The position numbers and the translations under genes are program-made. From the NCBI GenBank assembly GCA_017513905.1, contig JAFWMR010000006.1, positions 1 through 64,000 of the forward strand: a stretch of DNA of 64,000 bases, read 5' to 3'. Source of the stretch: Candidatus Saccharimonadota bacterium (GTDB taxonomy: Bacteria; Patescibacteriota; Saccharimonadia; Saccharimonadales; Saccharimonadaceae). Positions 8,961 through 18,591 of this stretch are shown here, in pieces. Position 1 is the first letter of the stretch. The number at the start of each line of letters is the position of its first letter. The notes beneath the pieces were generated by a model. The model was not told where the DNA came from. It searched no databases and was given only the letters and a program-made list of their open reading frames with translations.

Positions 8961-11900
8961 TTCGAGCGATTATATCATGTCTTTTTGCTCGAATCAAACC
9001 ACGTAGGTTCTTGTTACTAATAAGACCCAACAAGATTCCAAATAGGAGCATTAGGCTAACAGTAGTACCGTATGTAACTTCGCTAGCGCCATCATCACTC
9101 TCGATTGTGAATCGTCCAGTATCTGGAGTCTTAGGTTCTTTATGAGGCTCATTATAGACGTTAGTGAATACTATTACTTCAACCTCTTCGTCGCCGCCGA
9201 GAATCTTCGTCACTGTTGACTCAACCTCAAGCTGACCATTTCTATCGATAACCTTAACAGTGATGTCATAGATTGCCGGATCGTACTCGTAATATTCGGC
9301 ACTGCCAATTACTTCGGAGACGGTATATTTATAAGTACCGACCTTCTTAAATGTGATAGGGGTAAACTCACCTTCGCCTTCACCAGTAATAACTATAGTC
9401 TCGAGTATCTTACCACTTCTGTCTGCTAACTCAAACTCAAAGTCCTCGTCAGTCGTATTCTTCTGGTCGATGATATCTATAACTTTCTCAACGCCGAATT
9501 GAGCTTCCGTCTCAGCCGCCTGGTACTTGTTTTCAAACTCGAAGGTGTATTCATCTCCGTCAACTTTCTCACCATCAACTGTTATTGTTGCTCTTAGTTC
9601 TGCCGCTGCGTAGTCGTCACGTACCTTTATCGAGACTTCGTATACTGTATCGTCGTACTTGAAGCCAGCCTGCTTATCATTGATTTCATAGACTTCAAAC
9701 TCTAGAGTTTGTTCTTCGCTAAAGGATAGTTCGATGTATTCGTCCAACTCTCCCTCGAGATTATTGGTTTCAATAGCATATTCAGCGTCATTGAATGCAA
9801 ACCTGAATGTAGCATCTTTCTTTGAGTTGGAAAGATCTTTTATGATCTTCTTGATATTGAATCTTACATTAGTCGGAGCGGTAGTATATTCGTTCACGAT
9901 CGTCTGATCTTCAACAGAATACTCAGCCGTCGCTACCAACTCACCATCTTTATCTTCTACGTTAACAGTTACTTCGATCTCACCAGTGATATTCATCATT
10001 CCGGATGGCATGCTGCCAGTCTCAGAAATAGTATAGTAATAAGCGCCAACTTTAGTGTATTTGATTTCTTTAAATGTTACAGTCTTTGCATTTTTTGTTG
10101 CGGTAGCAGTTTGAGCTTCAATCTCATCACCGGAAAGTGTAAAATCAAACTTATCGTTATCTAACCATTCGCGCCCTTCAATAGCCTTGGTTGCGGACAG
10201 CTTGAGTGATGTTTCCTTTGCCTTATAATCATTAGTGATCTCTACTGTGGCCTCATTAATATCTTCTACTTCTTCACCATCGATCTTGATACTATCAATA
10301 TAGAGCTTCGCTTTGTCGGTATCGTCTTTTACGACAATTTCAACTTCTTTTGGCGTAGTGTCATAGCTAAAGCCAGCCACTTTACTATCCTGCTCTGTAA
10401 CCGTAAATGCGTAGGTGCCGGCCTCATCGAACTCGATTGCTTTAAAGCTTCCTGCACCTGACAAACTTTGTGTATTAATCGTGATAGTATCAACGACTTT
10501 ACCCCTAGAATCTTTCAAGTCAAATGTAAAGCTACCATCCTTATTGGAATTGCTCAAATCGTTGATTGCTTTCTCGACATTGAGTATAGCGCTCGTTGAG
10601 CTGGTATTATATTCATTTACGATTGTTTGGTCATCAACAGAATATTCGGCTGTTGCTACTAATTTACCATCTTTGTCTTCCACCATAACTGTCACATTGA
10701 TTTCGCCAGTCAAGTTTCTCATACCAGCCGGCATAGTACCCGTTTCAGAAATTGTGTATTGATAAGTGCCAACCTTCGTGTATTCGATTGCGTCGAACGT
10801 TACTTTCTTTGCGTTTTTAGTGGCATTTTTAGCTTGAGTTTCAATTCCATCGCCAGAAAGGGTAAACTCGAATTCGTCGGTGTCTAGCCAGCTACGACCG
10901 TCGATATCTTTCGTAGCAGATAGTTCGACAGAAGCTTTCTTAGCCTCGTATGTATTTTCTATTTCTATCTCGATTTCGGACGTGTTAACCTCTACGCCGT
11001 CAATCTTAACACTCTTAATGAATAATTGAGCTTCTTTCTTATTGTCTTCTACAACAATTTCCACTTCTCTAGGTGTAGTATCGTAGCCGAACCCAGCCTC
11101 GTTACCTTCGCGCTCGGAAACCGTATATTTATATGTACCTTCTTTGGTAAATTCTATAGCACCAAAGCTATCTTCGCCAGTTAAGTTGCGTGTAGAAATG
11201 GTAACCGTGTCTTCTATACTTCCGTCAGCCTTCTTAAGATCAAAGGTGAAGCGTCCATCTTTCTTGGAATTAGATAGATCGTTAATAGCTTTCTTGACCT
11301 TAATCGTAGCGTCTACTGGTTTGGTGTCATACTTATTCTCGATGGTTCCTGTAGCACCCTGTGTAACAGTGGCGGTCAATGTGCCATCATTATTATCTAT
11401 TACGGAGATCTTAACGGTTATTGGTTCGGTCGTAACCTGTGAAATACCTGGGCGAGTGAATTGAATATCCTCAGTGATAGTATACTCATATTCTCCAGGA
11501 GCGTCATATTCAAGTGTAAATGTTGCAGTTGGGCTTAATTGATTTACAGACTTGATAATCTTTGTTTTGCCATCCTCGCTTTCAAGCGTAAATGTAAACG
11601 AATCGCCCTCGTACCAATAATCCTTGAAGTCCTTAGTAACTTCCACTGTTGCAGAAGTAGACCCGACACTGTATTCGTTTGTGAAGTCAGCAGTGTCGAT
11701 CTCTTTGTTGTCGATGGTCATTTTCGACGAAAGCAATGCGGTTGTATAATCTTCGGTCACTTCGATCACGACATTATGAATAGTATCATCATAATCCCAA
11801 CCACCTTTTTCGGATATTTTTTCAGAAACAGTGTATCGATAAGTGCCGGCCTCGTCAAAGGTCAAAGCTTTAAAGCTACCCTCACCACTTAAATTATTTG

Positions 11901-14900
11901 TAGTAAATGAAACTGTGTCAATTACATTTCCGCTCGCATCTTTGAGCTCAAACGTAAATCTATCATTGTGGTTACCGGTGACTTCATCGATGACTGTCTT
12001 CGTGACTCCAATTGTCTCAGAGACAGTGTTTTGTGTCTTGTAAGTATTATCAATTGTCACACTATCTTCATCGACATTCGAAGAGTTCTTGGTATAGGTT
12101 TTTTCAATTTTAAGAGTACCGTCACCGTTATCAGTAGCCTTAACTGTCAAAGTAATTTTTTCGTTTTCGGTCAATGGAGAAACACCTGGATGATTGTACT
12201 CCTTCTCCGTAATTTCATAGGTCCAAGTACCTTCATCTAAGACCTTGAATGTCCAGCTAGCTGGTAGTACCTGTGTTGCGGTGGTATTGCTTGAAGTAAT
12301 TTCTGGGTATGTACCGGTTGAAGAAGATTTTGGAGTAAGCTCGAAATCAAAACCGTTGATACGAGTCAAGTCCCAGTAGTTGCCAAACATCTTAGCCACT
12401 TTAGCCTGAGTATTGTTTGGTTCAACTTTATAAGTATTAGTAAAGTCAGCCTTTGAAGTATTATTCTTGACGATAGATCCGTTTTCACCGGTCGAAGCTG
12501 TCACGAATCCATTCATGCCAGTTTCTGCCACTTCGTAGTAAGCTCCTGCTGGAATATCCGAGATTGTTTCACTTTGACCAGTCTTAAGCTTTACTGTTTT
12601 AGAATAATTGTCTAATTTTTCAGTCTTATTTTCGTCTGTATAGACGTTGATGGTAAATTCAAATTCTTTTGCTTTAGCCTGTGCTTCATTGCCACTTTCA
12701 ACCTCTACGGTCTTTGAAATTTTAAGATCACCAGTGATATAGTTATTTACAACAGTCGCTCTTGATGAAGAGTTAGCTTGAACAGCTCTGTAGTCTCCAT
12801 CTATCTCAGATTCCTTATAAGCTCCATAGTTGTCTTGCTCGCCTCTAGTAATGTCGTGTTTAACCTCTTTAAGCTCGTACCAGCTCTTCATTCCGTCAGT
12901 GACCTCTTCGACCTTGAATTTAGTTCCAGTATCAACATCGACAATCATAATCTCATCACCAACATAGATATCGCGTTCGAGCACGCCAGTGCCGGTCATC
13001 TTATTGGTACGGCCATGGTTCTTTGGATCAAAGTTACAAGTTGTTGTGTCCGCGCCATCCTTACTACAAGGGTTATTATTACCGTAATAAACACGATAAG
13101 TATATGGATAATTCGAATTCTCAAAAGATAGTTTTACTTTAAAAGTCTCGTCGAGCTCATTAATCGCATTATTGTTCTTATCTAGAACTTCCTTAAAAAT
13201 CGAAATGCCGCCCTTGAGTGTGTTGGTCGCCGAAAGAGTGTTAAGGCTTTCGATTTTTTCGATTCCTGTTATCTCGCCATTTGTGTATTCAAACAATACG
13301 TTCTTAATTTCGCCATTTACGACCATTGGATGGTATTCGTACTTCGTGAGATAGTAATGGCTCGTAATACCTTGTTCGTCTAGATGATATTTATGGCCCT
13401 GTTCGAGAATCACATAATCATGGCCATCATAACTTAAGGTTGTATAGTCTTCATCCTGGAGAGCCTTACTGCTAGAATAGACCATTACGCCTGGGGCGAT
13501 TGAATAATCTTTTTCAGACTCCCAACCGTCGCTTCTTGAGAGCTCATATGTCTTAACGACTTTGTTGTCTTTGTATAAGTCGAGTGTTACTTTTCCGTTG
13601 TAATCATCTTGCTGATCTGGGTCTAGGCCATCTTCCCACTCTTTCTTTACGGACAGTTTACTAGAATATAAATCGACCGGATCTGGATTCTCAATTCTGG
13701 CTGTCATAGGATCAGATACCACAGTGGTCGTCTGGCCGTTTATATTGGTCGTAGTGACGGTCGAATATGTGACCATTGGATAATCAGTATTGGTCTTGAG
13801 CGTATAGTTGCCGTCCGAACCAGCCACCTGTTTTTTCTCGTCTTCTGTAAGACTACTATAAGATCTTATTCCGTTATTTAGATCAGACACTAGATCTAGA
13901 GAACTTTGTTTCGGCCAAACCGCAAAAGCAACAGTATAAGTCACACCATCTTCAAGCACTAAGTCACCTAAATCCCAATCAACCTCACCATTAGCATTGA
14001 TTGTGGCATGTGGAGCTTCGGTCCATTCGTCACCCAATCCGTCATTTGTTGTTGTACTATAGGCTCCTCCGCTACGATAATACTTCAGGCCTCTAACTTC
14101 TCCGGTTGTGCTTGCTTTAACGCTAGAACTCGTCATCTCTGTAACACCGTCAGTTAATTCGACATTGGTATACCCAACGCCAGTCGTAATGTCATTGACG
14201 ATTTGATTCAAAGCGGCGACTAGTGCGTCCGTGCTATCTGCATTCGTATAATACTGCGCATACTCTGGACTAAGCGTTGCATTTGAGTTGCTATTACCAG
14301 TGGTATAAGCGTATTGGACTAAACTAGAAAGATAATGAGCTCGGTTGGATGCTCCCCAAGTAAATAATGCATAAAACTTATATCCGGCAGTCACAATGTC
14401 GCGCGCATCATCTCTTGCAGCTGTCCATTCCGTATCGATATTCTGCCAGTTTACAGTATAACTGTTATAGTGCGTGGTCGGCTCACCGTCTGTCATAAAA
14501 ATAATATATACATCCTCATCGGCCTGACGCGCCTTTATTTCGTCGGCTTGAGATTTAGCATATCTCAGACCTTCCTCCCAGTTTGTACCGCTTGAAGTGG
14601 AGAGGCCATTAATCGTGCTTTTCAAAGTTGTGCTATTCGTAGTCCAAGACTGCGCAACTCTACCCTTATTCCCGAACTGTACAACAGAGACTTCTATAAT
14701 ATCATTTTTTATTGGATCACCTGGAACATTTTGTCTAAGAAGATTATCAATTATTCCATCGTTTTTCGTTAAGGCATCTTGTTCAAGAGCAAGACGAGTT
14801 GGGGTACCAGGCCCACCAGGTCTGTTATCTACCATAGAGCTTGATGTGTCTACGACTAAGACGACATTTGCTTTGGTTACAGAAGTTGTCGAACTACTTG

Positions 14901-15090
14901 CTGTTTCGCCGGTGACACTTAGTGCAATCGTATAGGTGCCATCACCGTTATCGATTAAGCGTTTGTTTGCTGTTGGTGCGGATAAACTTGCGTCATCCGC
15001 ATATGCATTATTGGCAAAGTTGAACGGGACCGATCCAAAGATCACGGTCAATGCTGCCAAAAAGTTAAAAAGTTTCTTTTTGAAATTCAT
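8953..15090 (-). CDS. Giant surface adhesin: vWA plus tandem isopeptide pilin modules
   Basis: A 2045-residue secreted protein. A signal peptide ends near residue 31 (AYA-DD). A von Willebrand A domain follows at about 73-305 with MIDAS residues DTSSS (81-85) and TDGEP (200-204). Next come CnaB-like domains, then about nine modules of 115-130 residues resembling the streptococcal pilin isopeptide (FctA/Spy0128) fold. Each starts with a lysine strand (VTK, VKK, SATK), has Glu in TVSE/TISE, and closes with Asn in N-[ETKD]-Y, the Lys-Glu-Asn triad of intramolecular isopeptide bonds. The C-terminus has TPDTG, a hydrophobic helix and a basic tail, like a sortase signal with Thr in place of Leu. 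Architecture matches Gram-positive pilus-tip adhesins. Start: ATG with AAGGG (15097-15101). Confidence 0.88.
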   Translation of the reverse strand: MNFKKKLFNFLAALTVIFGSVPFNFANNAYADDASLSAPTANKRLIDNGDGTYTIALSVTGETASSSTTSVTKANVVLVVDTSSSMVDNRPGGPGTPTRLALEQDALTKNDGIIDNLLRQNVPGDPIKNDIIEVSVVQFGNKGRVAQSWTTNSTTLKSTINGLSTSSGTNWEEGLRYAKSQADEIKARQADEDVYIIFMTDGEPTTHYNSYTVNWQNIDTEWTAARDDARDIVTAGYKFYALFTWGASNRAHYLSSLVQYAYTTGNSNSNATLSPEYAQYYTNADSTDALVAALNQIVNDITTGVGYTNVELTDGVTEMTSSSVKASTTGEVRGLKYYRSGGAYSTTTNDGLGDEWTEAPHATINANGEVDWDLGDLVLEDGVTYTVAFAVWPKQSSLDLVSDLNNGIRSYSSLTEDEKKQVAGSDGNYTLKTNTDYPMVTYSTVTTTNINGQTTTVVSDPMTARIENPDPVDLYSSKLSVKKEWEDGLDPDQQDDYNGKVTLDLYKDNKVVKTYELSRSDGWESEKDYSIAPGVMVYSSSKALQDEDYTTLSYDGHDYVILEQGHKYHLDEQGITSHYYLTKYEYHPMVVNGEIKNVLFEYTNGEITGIEKIESLNTLSATNTLKGGISIFKEVLDKNNNAINELDETFKVKLSFENSNYPYTYRVYYGNNNPCSKDGADTTTCNFDPKNHGRTNKMTGTGVLERDIYVGDEIMIVDVDTGTKFKVEEVTDGMKSWYELKEVKHDITRGEQDNYGAYKESEIDGDYRAVQANSSSRATVVNNYITGDLKISKTVEVESGNEAQAKAKEFEFTINVYTDENKTEKLDNYSKTVKLKTGQSETISDIPAGAYYEVAETGMNGFVTASTGENGSIVKNNTSKADFTNTYKVEPNNTQAKVAKMFGNYWDLTRINGFDFELTPKSSSTGTYPEITSSNTTATQVLPASWTFKVLDEGTWTYEITEKEYNHPGVSPLTENEKITLTVKATDNGDGTLKIEKTYTKNSSNVDEDSVTIDNTYKTQNTVSETIGVTKTVIDEVTGNHNDRFTFELKDASGNVIDTVSFTTNNLSGEGSFKALTFDEAGTYRYTVSEKISEKGGWDYDDTIHNVVIEVTEDYTTALLSSKMTIDNKEIDTADFTNEYSVGSTSATVEVTKDFKDYWYEGDSFTFTLESEDGKTKIIKSVNQLSPTATFTLEYDAPGEYEYTITEDIQFTRPGISQVTTEPITVKISVIDNNDGTLTATVTQGATGTIENKYDTKPVDATIKVKKAINDLSNSKKDGRFTFDLKKADGSIEDTVTISTRNLTGEDSFGAIEFTKEGTYKYTVSEREGNEAGFGYDTTPREVEIVVEDNKKEAQLFIKSVKIDGVEVNTSEIEIEIENTYEAKKASVELSATKDIDGRSWLDTDEFEFTLSGDGIETQAKNATKNAKKVTFDAIEYTKVGTYQYTISETGTMPAGMRNLTGEINVTVMVEDKDGKLVATAEYSVDDQTIVNEYNTSSTSAILNVEKAINDLSNSNKDGSFTFDLKDSRGKVVDTITINTQSLSGAGSFKAIEFDEAGTYAFTVTEQDSKVAGFSYDTTPKEVEIVVKDDTDKAKLYIDSIKIDGEEVEDINEATVEITNDYKAKETSLKLSATKAIEGREWLDNDKFDFTLSGDEIEAQTATATKNAKTVTFKEIKYTKVGAYYYTISETGSMPSGMMNITGEIEVTVNVEDKDGELVATAEYSVEDQTIVNEYTTAPTNVRFNIKKIIKDLSNSKKDATFRFAFNDAEYAIETNNLEGELDEYIELSFSEEQTLEFEVYEINDKQAGFKYDDTVYEVSIKVRDDYAAAELRATITVDGEKVDGDEYTFEFENKYQAAETEAQFGVEKVIDIIDQKNTTDEDFEFELADRSGKILETIVITGEGEGEFTPITFKKVGTYKYTVSEVIGSAEYYEYDPAIYDITVKVIDRNGQLEVESTVTKILGGDEEVEVIVFTNVYNEPHKEPKTPDTGRFTIESDDGASEVTYGTTVSLMLLFGILLGLISNKNLRGLIRAKRHDIIARNE
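9880..12050 (-). repeat. Tandem repeats of about 720 bp encoding module pairs
   Basis: Two alternating module types are repeated in tandem with boundaries near 9890, 10612, 11330 and about 12050. The first two units are the most alike, for example 9892-10010 against 10612-10730. They encode alternating NDLSNSKKDG-type and SATK-type pilin modules. Confidence 0.75.
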
Positions 15091-15131
15091 TTTATACCCT
15101 TGGTTTGCTTAACGTTAAATATATTACCTAA

Positions 15132-15160
15132 TATATACCAAATACGAGGTCGATTTGCAA
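15132..15160 (-). promoter_or_regulatory. Promoter of the adhesin operon
   Basis: Minus strand: TTGCAA (15155-15160), 17-bp spacer ending in TGG, TATATA (15132-15137). A leader of about 35 nt carries AAGGG before the ATG. Confidence 0.55.
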
Positions 15161-15209
15161 ACTTAAGCAAAATATTTTATAACATAAGCATGATTCAGAG
15201 CGAAAAGCA

Positions 15210-15218
15210 TGGTATTAT
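15210..15218 (+). promoter_or_regulatory. Extended -10 of the DUF362 gene
   Basis: TGG then TATTAT (15213-15218), about 20 nt before the start codon. No clear -35 is seen. It is divergent from the adhesin promoter. Confidence 0.5.
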
Positions 15219-15237
15219 AGATATAAGAAGGAGGAAA

Positions 15238-16119
15238 ATGAAACCAAAAGTATACTATTCAAAGGAGATTTCCCCAGAAAGCCTATTGGGCATTTATAAG
15301 GCACTAGGTGTTGAACTTACTGGAAAAGTTGCAGTCAAAGTTTCTTCAGGCGAAAAAGGAGCAAAAGGATATCTCAAGGCAGATCTCATCGCGCCACTTG
15401 TAAAAGAAATTAATGGAACCATTGTTGAGTGTAATACTGCCTACCCAGGCGCACGAAACAATGCTAAGGAGCATCTAGAAGTGGCCAAAGAACATGGGTT
15501 TGACTTTGCCCCTATTGACATCATGGACTCAGATAGCGACATAAAACTTCCCGTAAAAAACGGCAAACATCTCGAATATGATTTGGTTGGCTCGCATATA
15601 CAAGAATATGATTCGATGTTGAATCTAGCACATGGCAAGGGGCACGCTATGGGTGGATTTGGTGCTAATCTAAAAAATCAAAGTATAGGCGTCGCGTCAA
15701 GAAAGGGAAAAGCATATATTCACTCCTGCGGTAAAACCGAAAGCCCAAGATTATGCTGGATGACGAAATTCGAACAAATTGATTTTATCGAATCAATGGC
15801 CGAAGCCGCTAAAGCTGTTGCTGACTACTTCAAGGAACAAAACAAGCCCATCCTCTATATCACAGTTATGAACGCCATCTCCGAGGATTGCGATTGCGAC
15901 GCGCATCAAGGTGATCCAGTGATGAAAGACCTAGGCATTATCGGATCTCTAGATCCAGTCGCCAACGATCAAGCTTTCCTTGATTTGATTTGGAATTCTG
16001 AGGATCCGGGCAAAGATAAGATTATCGAACGCATTACAAGCCGGGAAGGAGAGAAGATTACCAAGTACGCCGAGAAACTTGGACTTGGCTCTACCGATTA
16101 CGAACTGGTTATGCTATAA
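15238..16119 (+). CDS. DUF362 family Fe-S centre protein
   Basis: A 293-residue cytoplasmic protein of the DUF362 type. Its recognisable C-terminal pattern is [20 protein letters not shown] followed by [15 protein letters not shown], and earlier cysteines occur in [13 protein letters not shown]. The family is annotated as an uncharacterised iron-sulfur protein; its reaction is not known. ATG 15238 is chosen over an earlier frame-open start because AAGGAGG (15228-15234) precedes it and the conserved part begins there. The -10 box of potA is embedded in its last codons, so it may be read with or separately from the polyamine operon. Confidence 0.8.
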   Translation: MKPKVYYSKEISPESLLGIYKALGVELTGKVAVKVSSGEKGAKGYLKADLIAPLVKEINGTIVECNTAYPGARNNAKEHLEVAKEHGFDFAPIDIMDSDSDIKLPVKNGKHLEYDLVGSHIQEYDSMLNLAHGKGHAMGGFGANLKNQSIGVASRKGKAYIHSCGKTESPRLCWMTKFEQIDFIESMAEAAKAVADYFKEQNKPILYITVMNAISEDCDCDAHQGDPVMKDLGIIGSLDPVANDQAFLDLIWNSEDPGKDKIIERITSREGEKITKYAEKLGLGSTDYELVML

Positions 16120-16120
16120 T
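16112..16120 (+). promoter_or_regulatory. Extended -10 of potA inside the upstream stop codon
   Basis: TG-C-TATAAT (16112-16120) is formed by the last codons ATG CTA TAA plus one T of the DUF362 gene. The potA ATG is 6 nt downstream with no Shine-Dalgarno, so a leaderless start is likely. Confidence 0.65.
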
Positions 16121-16126
16121 CAAACT

Positions 16127-16900
16127 ATGGATAAAAGGGTGCTGGTACGTCTAGAAAACGTAGACAAATCTTTTGGCGATAAGACAATTATTAAAGGCCT
16201 TAATTTAGAAATATACGAGGGCGAATTCTTGACCCTGCTTGGTCCGTCTGGCTGTGGCAAAACCATCACGCTCCGCATGATTGCCGGTCTCGAATCAGTC
16301 ACGAACGGCCGAGTTATTTTGGACGGAATTGATGTAACTAATGTACCGGCAGCAAAACGCGCCGTTAATACTATTTTCCAGAACTTTGCACTCTTCCCGC
16401 ATCTTACCGTTTGGGACAATATTGCTTTCGGCTTAAAGATGCGCAGAACCCCCAAAAAAGAAATTGCCAGACGTGTTAAGTCCGCACTCAAGACTGTGCA
16501 TCTTTCTGGGTTCGAAGATCGTTTCCCAGCTCAGCTTTCTGGCGGACAACAACAACGTGTCGCAATCGCTCGCGGGATCGTCATGAATCACAAGGTTCTC
16601 TTGCTTGATGAATCACTTGCTTCGCTTGACCTAAAACTCAAAAGGGAAATGCAGACCGAGCTGAAAAAGCTTCAACGCAAGCTCGACATGACTTTCGTTT
16701 ACGTCACCCACGATCAAGACGAAGCTCTCACTATGTCTGATCGTATTGCCATTATGAATGCCGGTAAAATAGTCCAGCTTGGTACGCCGGAAGAAATCTA
16801 CGCGCATCCAAAGAATGACTTTGTAAAGAGCTTCATCTCGGACATAGACTTGATCAACTTCAGAAAGACTCGTTTAAAGAGGTATCATGACGAAAAATAG
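16127..16900 (+). CDS. potA: Spermidine/putrescine ABC transporter ATPase PotA, short form
   Basis: PotA hydrolyses ATP for polyamine import with PotB, PotC and PotD. The 257-residue product has Walker A GPSGCGKT (39-46), signature [14 protein letters not shown], Walker B VLLLDES and the switch motif [16 protein letters not shown]. coli PotA has 378 residues; here the C-terminal regulatory (TOBE-type) domain is missing and the chain stops soon after the ATPase fold. ATG 16127 is preferred over an in-frame start at 16079, which lies inside the DUF362 gene, because the longer N-terminus is not conserved-looking and 16127 sits 6 nt after a -10 box. It overlaps potB by 14 nt. Confidence 0.9.
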   Translation: MDKRVLVRLENVDKSFGDKTIIKGLNLEIYEGEFLTLLGPSGCGKTITLRMIAGLESVTNGRVILDGIDVTNVPAAKRAVNTIFQNFALFPHLTVWDNIAFGLKMRRTPKKEIARRVKSALKTVHLSGFEDRFPAQLSGGQQQRVAIARGIVMNHKVLLLDESLASLDLKLKREMQTELKKLQRKLDMTFVYVTHDQDEALTMSDRIAIMNAGKIVQLGTPEEIYAHPKNDFVKSFISDIDLINFRKTRLKRYHDEK

Positions 16901-17789
16901 TTCTAATGTGTCCATCACTGACCAATTAGAACCCAATAAACGCTTCGATTTTTTCAAAGCTGTTTTTACTTTGCCAGTTATTATATACGCGCTCCTTCTA
17001 GTCTTTATCCCGCTCATCTACATTCTTTTTCTATCTTTTCTAAAATCGGACAACTATGGTGGTTATCTTTATGAATTCAATCTAGAAAACTATGGCGAAA
17101 TCTTCGATTCGACTTATCTCTCAATCTTTCTAAAATCTGCTGTTATCGGTCTAATAACGACGTTTATTTGTTTACTGATTTCTTATCCATTCGCGATTTT
17201 CTTGCGTGACCTGCCAGAAAAGCGCCGTAATCTCATCATGAAGCTTGTTATGGTTCCATTCCTCACAAACTCGCTAATCCGCACATATGGACTCATCACC
17301 CTTTTGCGCAAAAATGGCGTAATTAATTCTGTTCTACTCGGCGCAGGAGTAATCTCCAGCCCGCTCGCGCTCATGTATAACAATCTTGGCATCATTATTG
17401 GTATGGTCTACACGCTACTGCCGTTTATGCTCTTACCGGTCTGTTCTGCCGTAGCTAAAGTCGACCAGAACCTTCTTGACGCTTCCGAAGACCTAGGCGC
17501 TGGCAAATTAGCGAAGTTCTTCAGGATTTATCTACCACTCACTTTGCAGGGTGCGTTCAATGGCTCACTCATGGTGTTTATTCCGGCTATCGGCTATTTC
17601 TTCATCGCTGATATCCTCGGTGGTGGCAAAGCTATGATTATAGGCAACCTTATAAAAAACCAATTTCTCACCGCTCGTAACTGGCCGCTAGGCGCAGCTT
17701 TTTCTATTCTTCTCCTACTCTTCACCTTTGTTCTCGTTAAGATTTATCAGAAGATTGGTGGTAATCTCGACGAACTAGGAGGCGGCTAA
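16887..17789 (+). CDS. potB: Polyamine ABC transporter permease PotB
   Basis: A 300-residue inner-membrane permease with about six helices. The ATPase-contact EAA loop is clear as [20 protein letters not shown]. It begins inside the end of potA and is followed by potC after one base, so the subunits are probably translationally coupled. The assignment to PotB rather than PotC rests on gene order and the longer N-terminus. Confidence 0.9.
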   Translation: MTKNSSNVSITDQLEPNKRFDFFKAVFTLPVIIYALLLVFIPLIYILFLSFLKSDNYGGYLYEFNLENYGEIFDSTYLSIFLKSAVIGLITTFICLLISYPFAIFLRDLPEKRRNLIMKLVMVPFLTNSLIRTYGLITLLRKNGVINSVLLGAGVISSPLALMYNNLGIIIGMVYTLLPFMLLPVCSAVAKVDQNLLDASEDLGAGKLAKFFRIYLPLTLQGAFNGSLMVFIPAIGYFFIADILGGGKAMIIGNLIKNQFLTARNWPLGAAFSILLLLFTFVLVKIYQKIGGNLDELGGG

Positions 17790-17790
17790 A

Positions 17791-18591
17791 ATGGCATCAT
17801 TGAAGCGCGGACGGAATTTGCGAAAAATTTACATAGCTTTTGTGCTACTTTTGCTTTTTCTCCCTATATTTATCCTTATTGCATTCAGTTTTAATGAATC
17901 AAAATTGAACGTTATTTTTACAGGATTTACGTTTGATTGGTATATGCGGTTATTCGAAAATACCGATCTCCTCGATGCCTTCAAAAACACTATTCTTATT
18001 GCTGTGCTCAGCACAACAATCTCAACTGTTATTGGTACTATTTCCGCAGTTGGCTTAAAAAAATTCCGTTTCAAAGGTCACGGTTTTATCGACAAGCTCA
18101 TTTACATTCCAATCGTCATTCCGGAAATCGTTCTCGGTATCGCCCTACTTTCCGTCTTTACACTTGCTAAGCTTGAGCTAGGTTTCTGGACTGTCCTTCT
18201 CGCTCATATTTCCTTCTCCGTGCCATTTGTTATTACTTCCGTCCGCTCTACGCTCTATGCCTTGCCAAAGCATGTCGAACTTGCTGCTTCAGATTTAGGT
18301 GCATCTAGGTGGCAGACTTTCTGGTATGTTATTCTGCCACTTATTTGGCCAGGCATCGTTTCCGGCGCACTCCTAGCCTTTACACTTTCTATGGATGATG
18401 TTGTAATATCATACTTCTCCGCTGGACCCGGCACTAACACTCTCCCACTCTATATTTACGCCAACATTAAGACTGGCATTAGCCCAGACGTGAACGCTCT
18501 TACGTCAATTATGCTTGTCGTTACAGTAATTACTTTAGTATTGAGCGCTCATTTTCAATCTAAGAAGACTGCAAACAGGAGTCTAAGATGA
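17791..18591 (+). CDS. potC: Polyamine ABC transporter permease PotC
   Basis: A 266-residue second permease with about six helices and an EAA loop ELAASDLGASRWQTFWYVIL. The N-terminal pattern IPIFILIAFSFNESK is typical of PotC. Its TGA stop overlaps the ATG of potD (ATGA). Confidence 0.9.
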   Translation: MASLKRGRNLRKIYIAFVLLLLFLPIFILIAFSFNESKLNVIFTGFTFDWYMRLFENTDLLDAFKNTILIAVLSTTISTVIGTISAVGLKKFRFKGHGFIDKLIYIPIVIPEIVLGIALLSVFTLAKLELGFWTVLLAHISFSVPFVITSVRSTLYALPKHVELAASDLGASRWQTFWYVILPLIWPGIVSGALLAFTLSMDDVVISYFSAGPGTNTLPLYIYANIKTGISPDVNALTSIMLVVTVITLVLSAHFQSKKTANRSLR

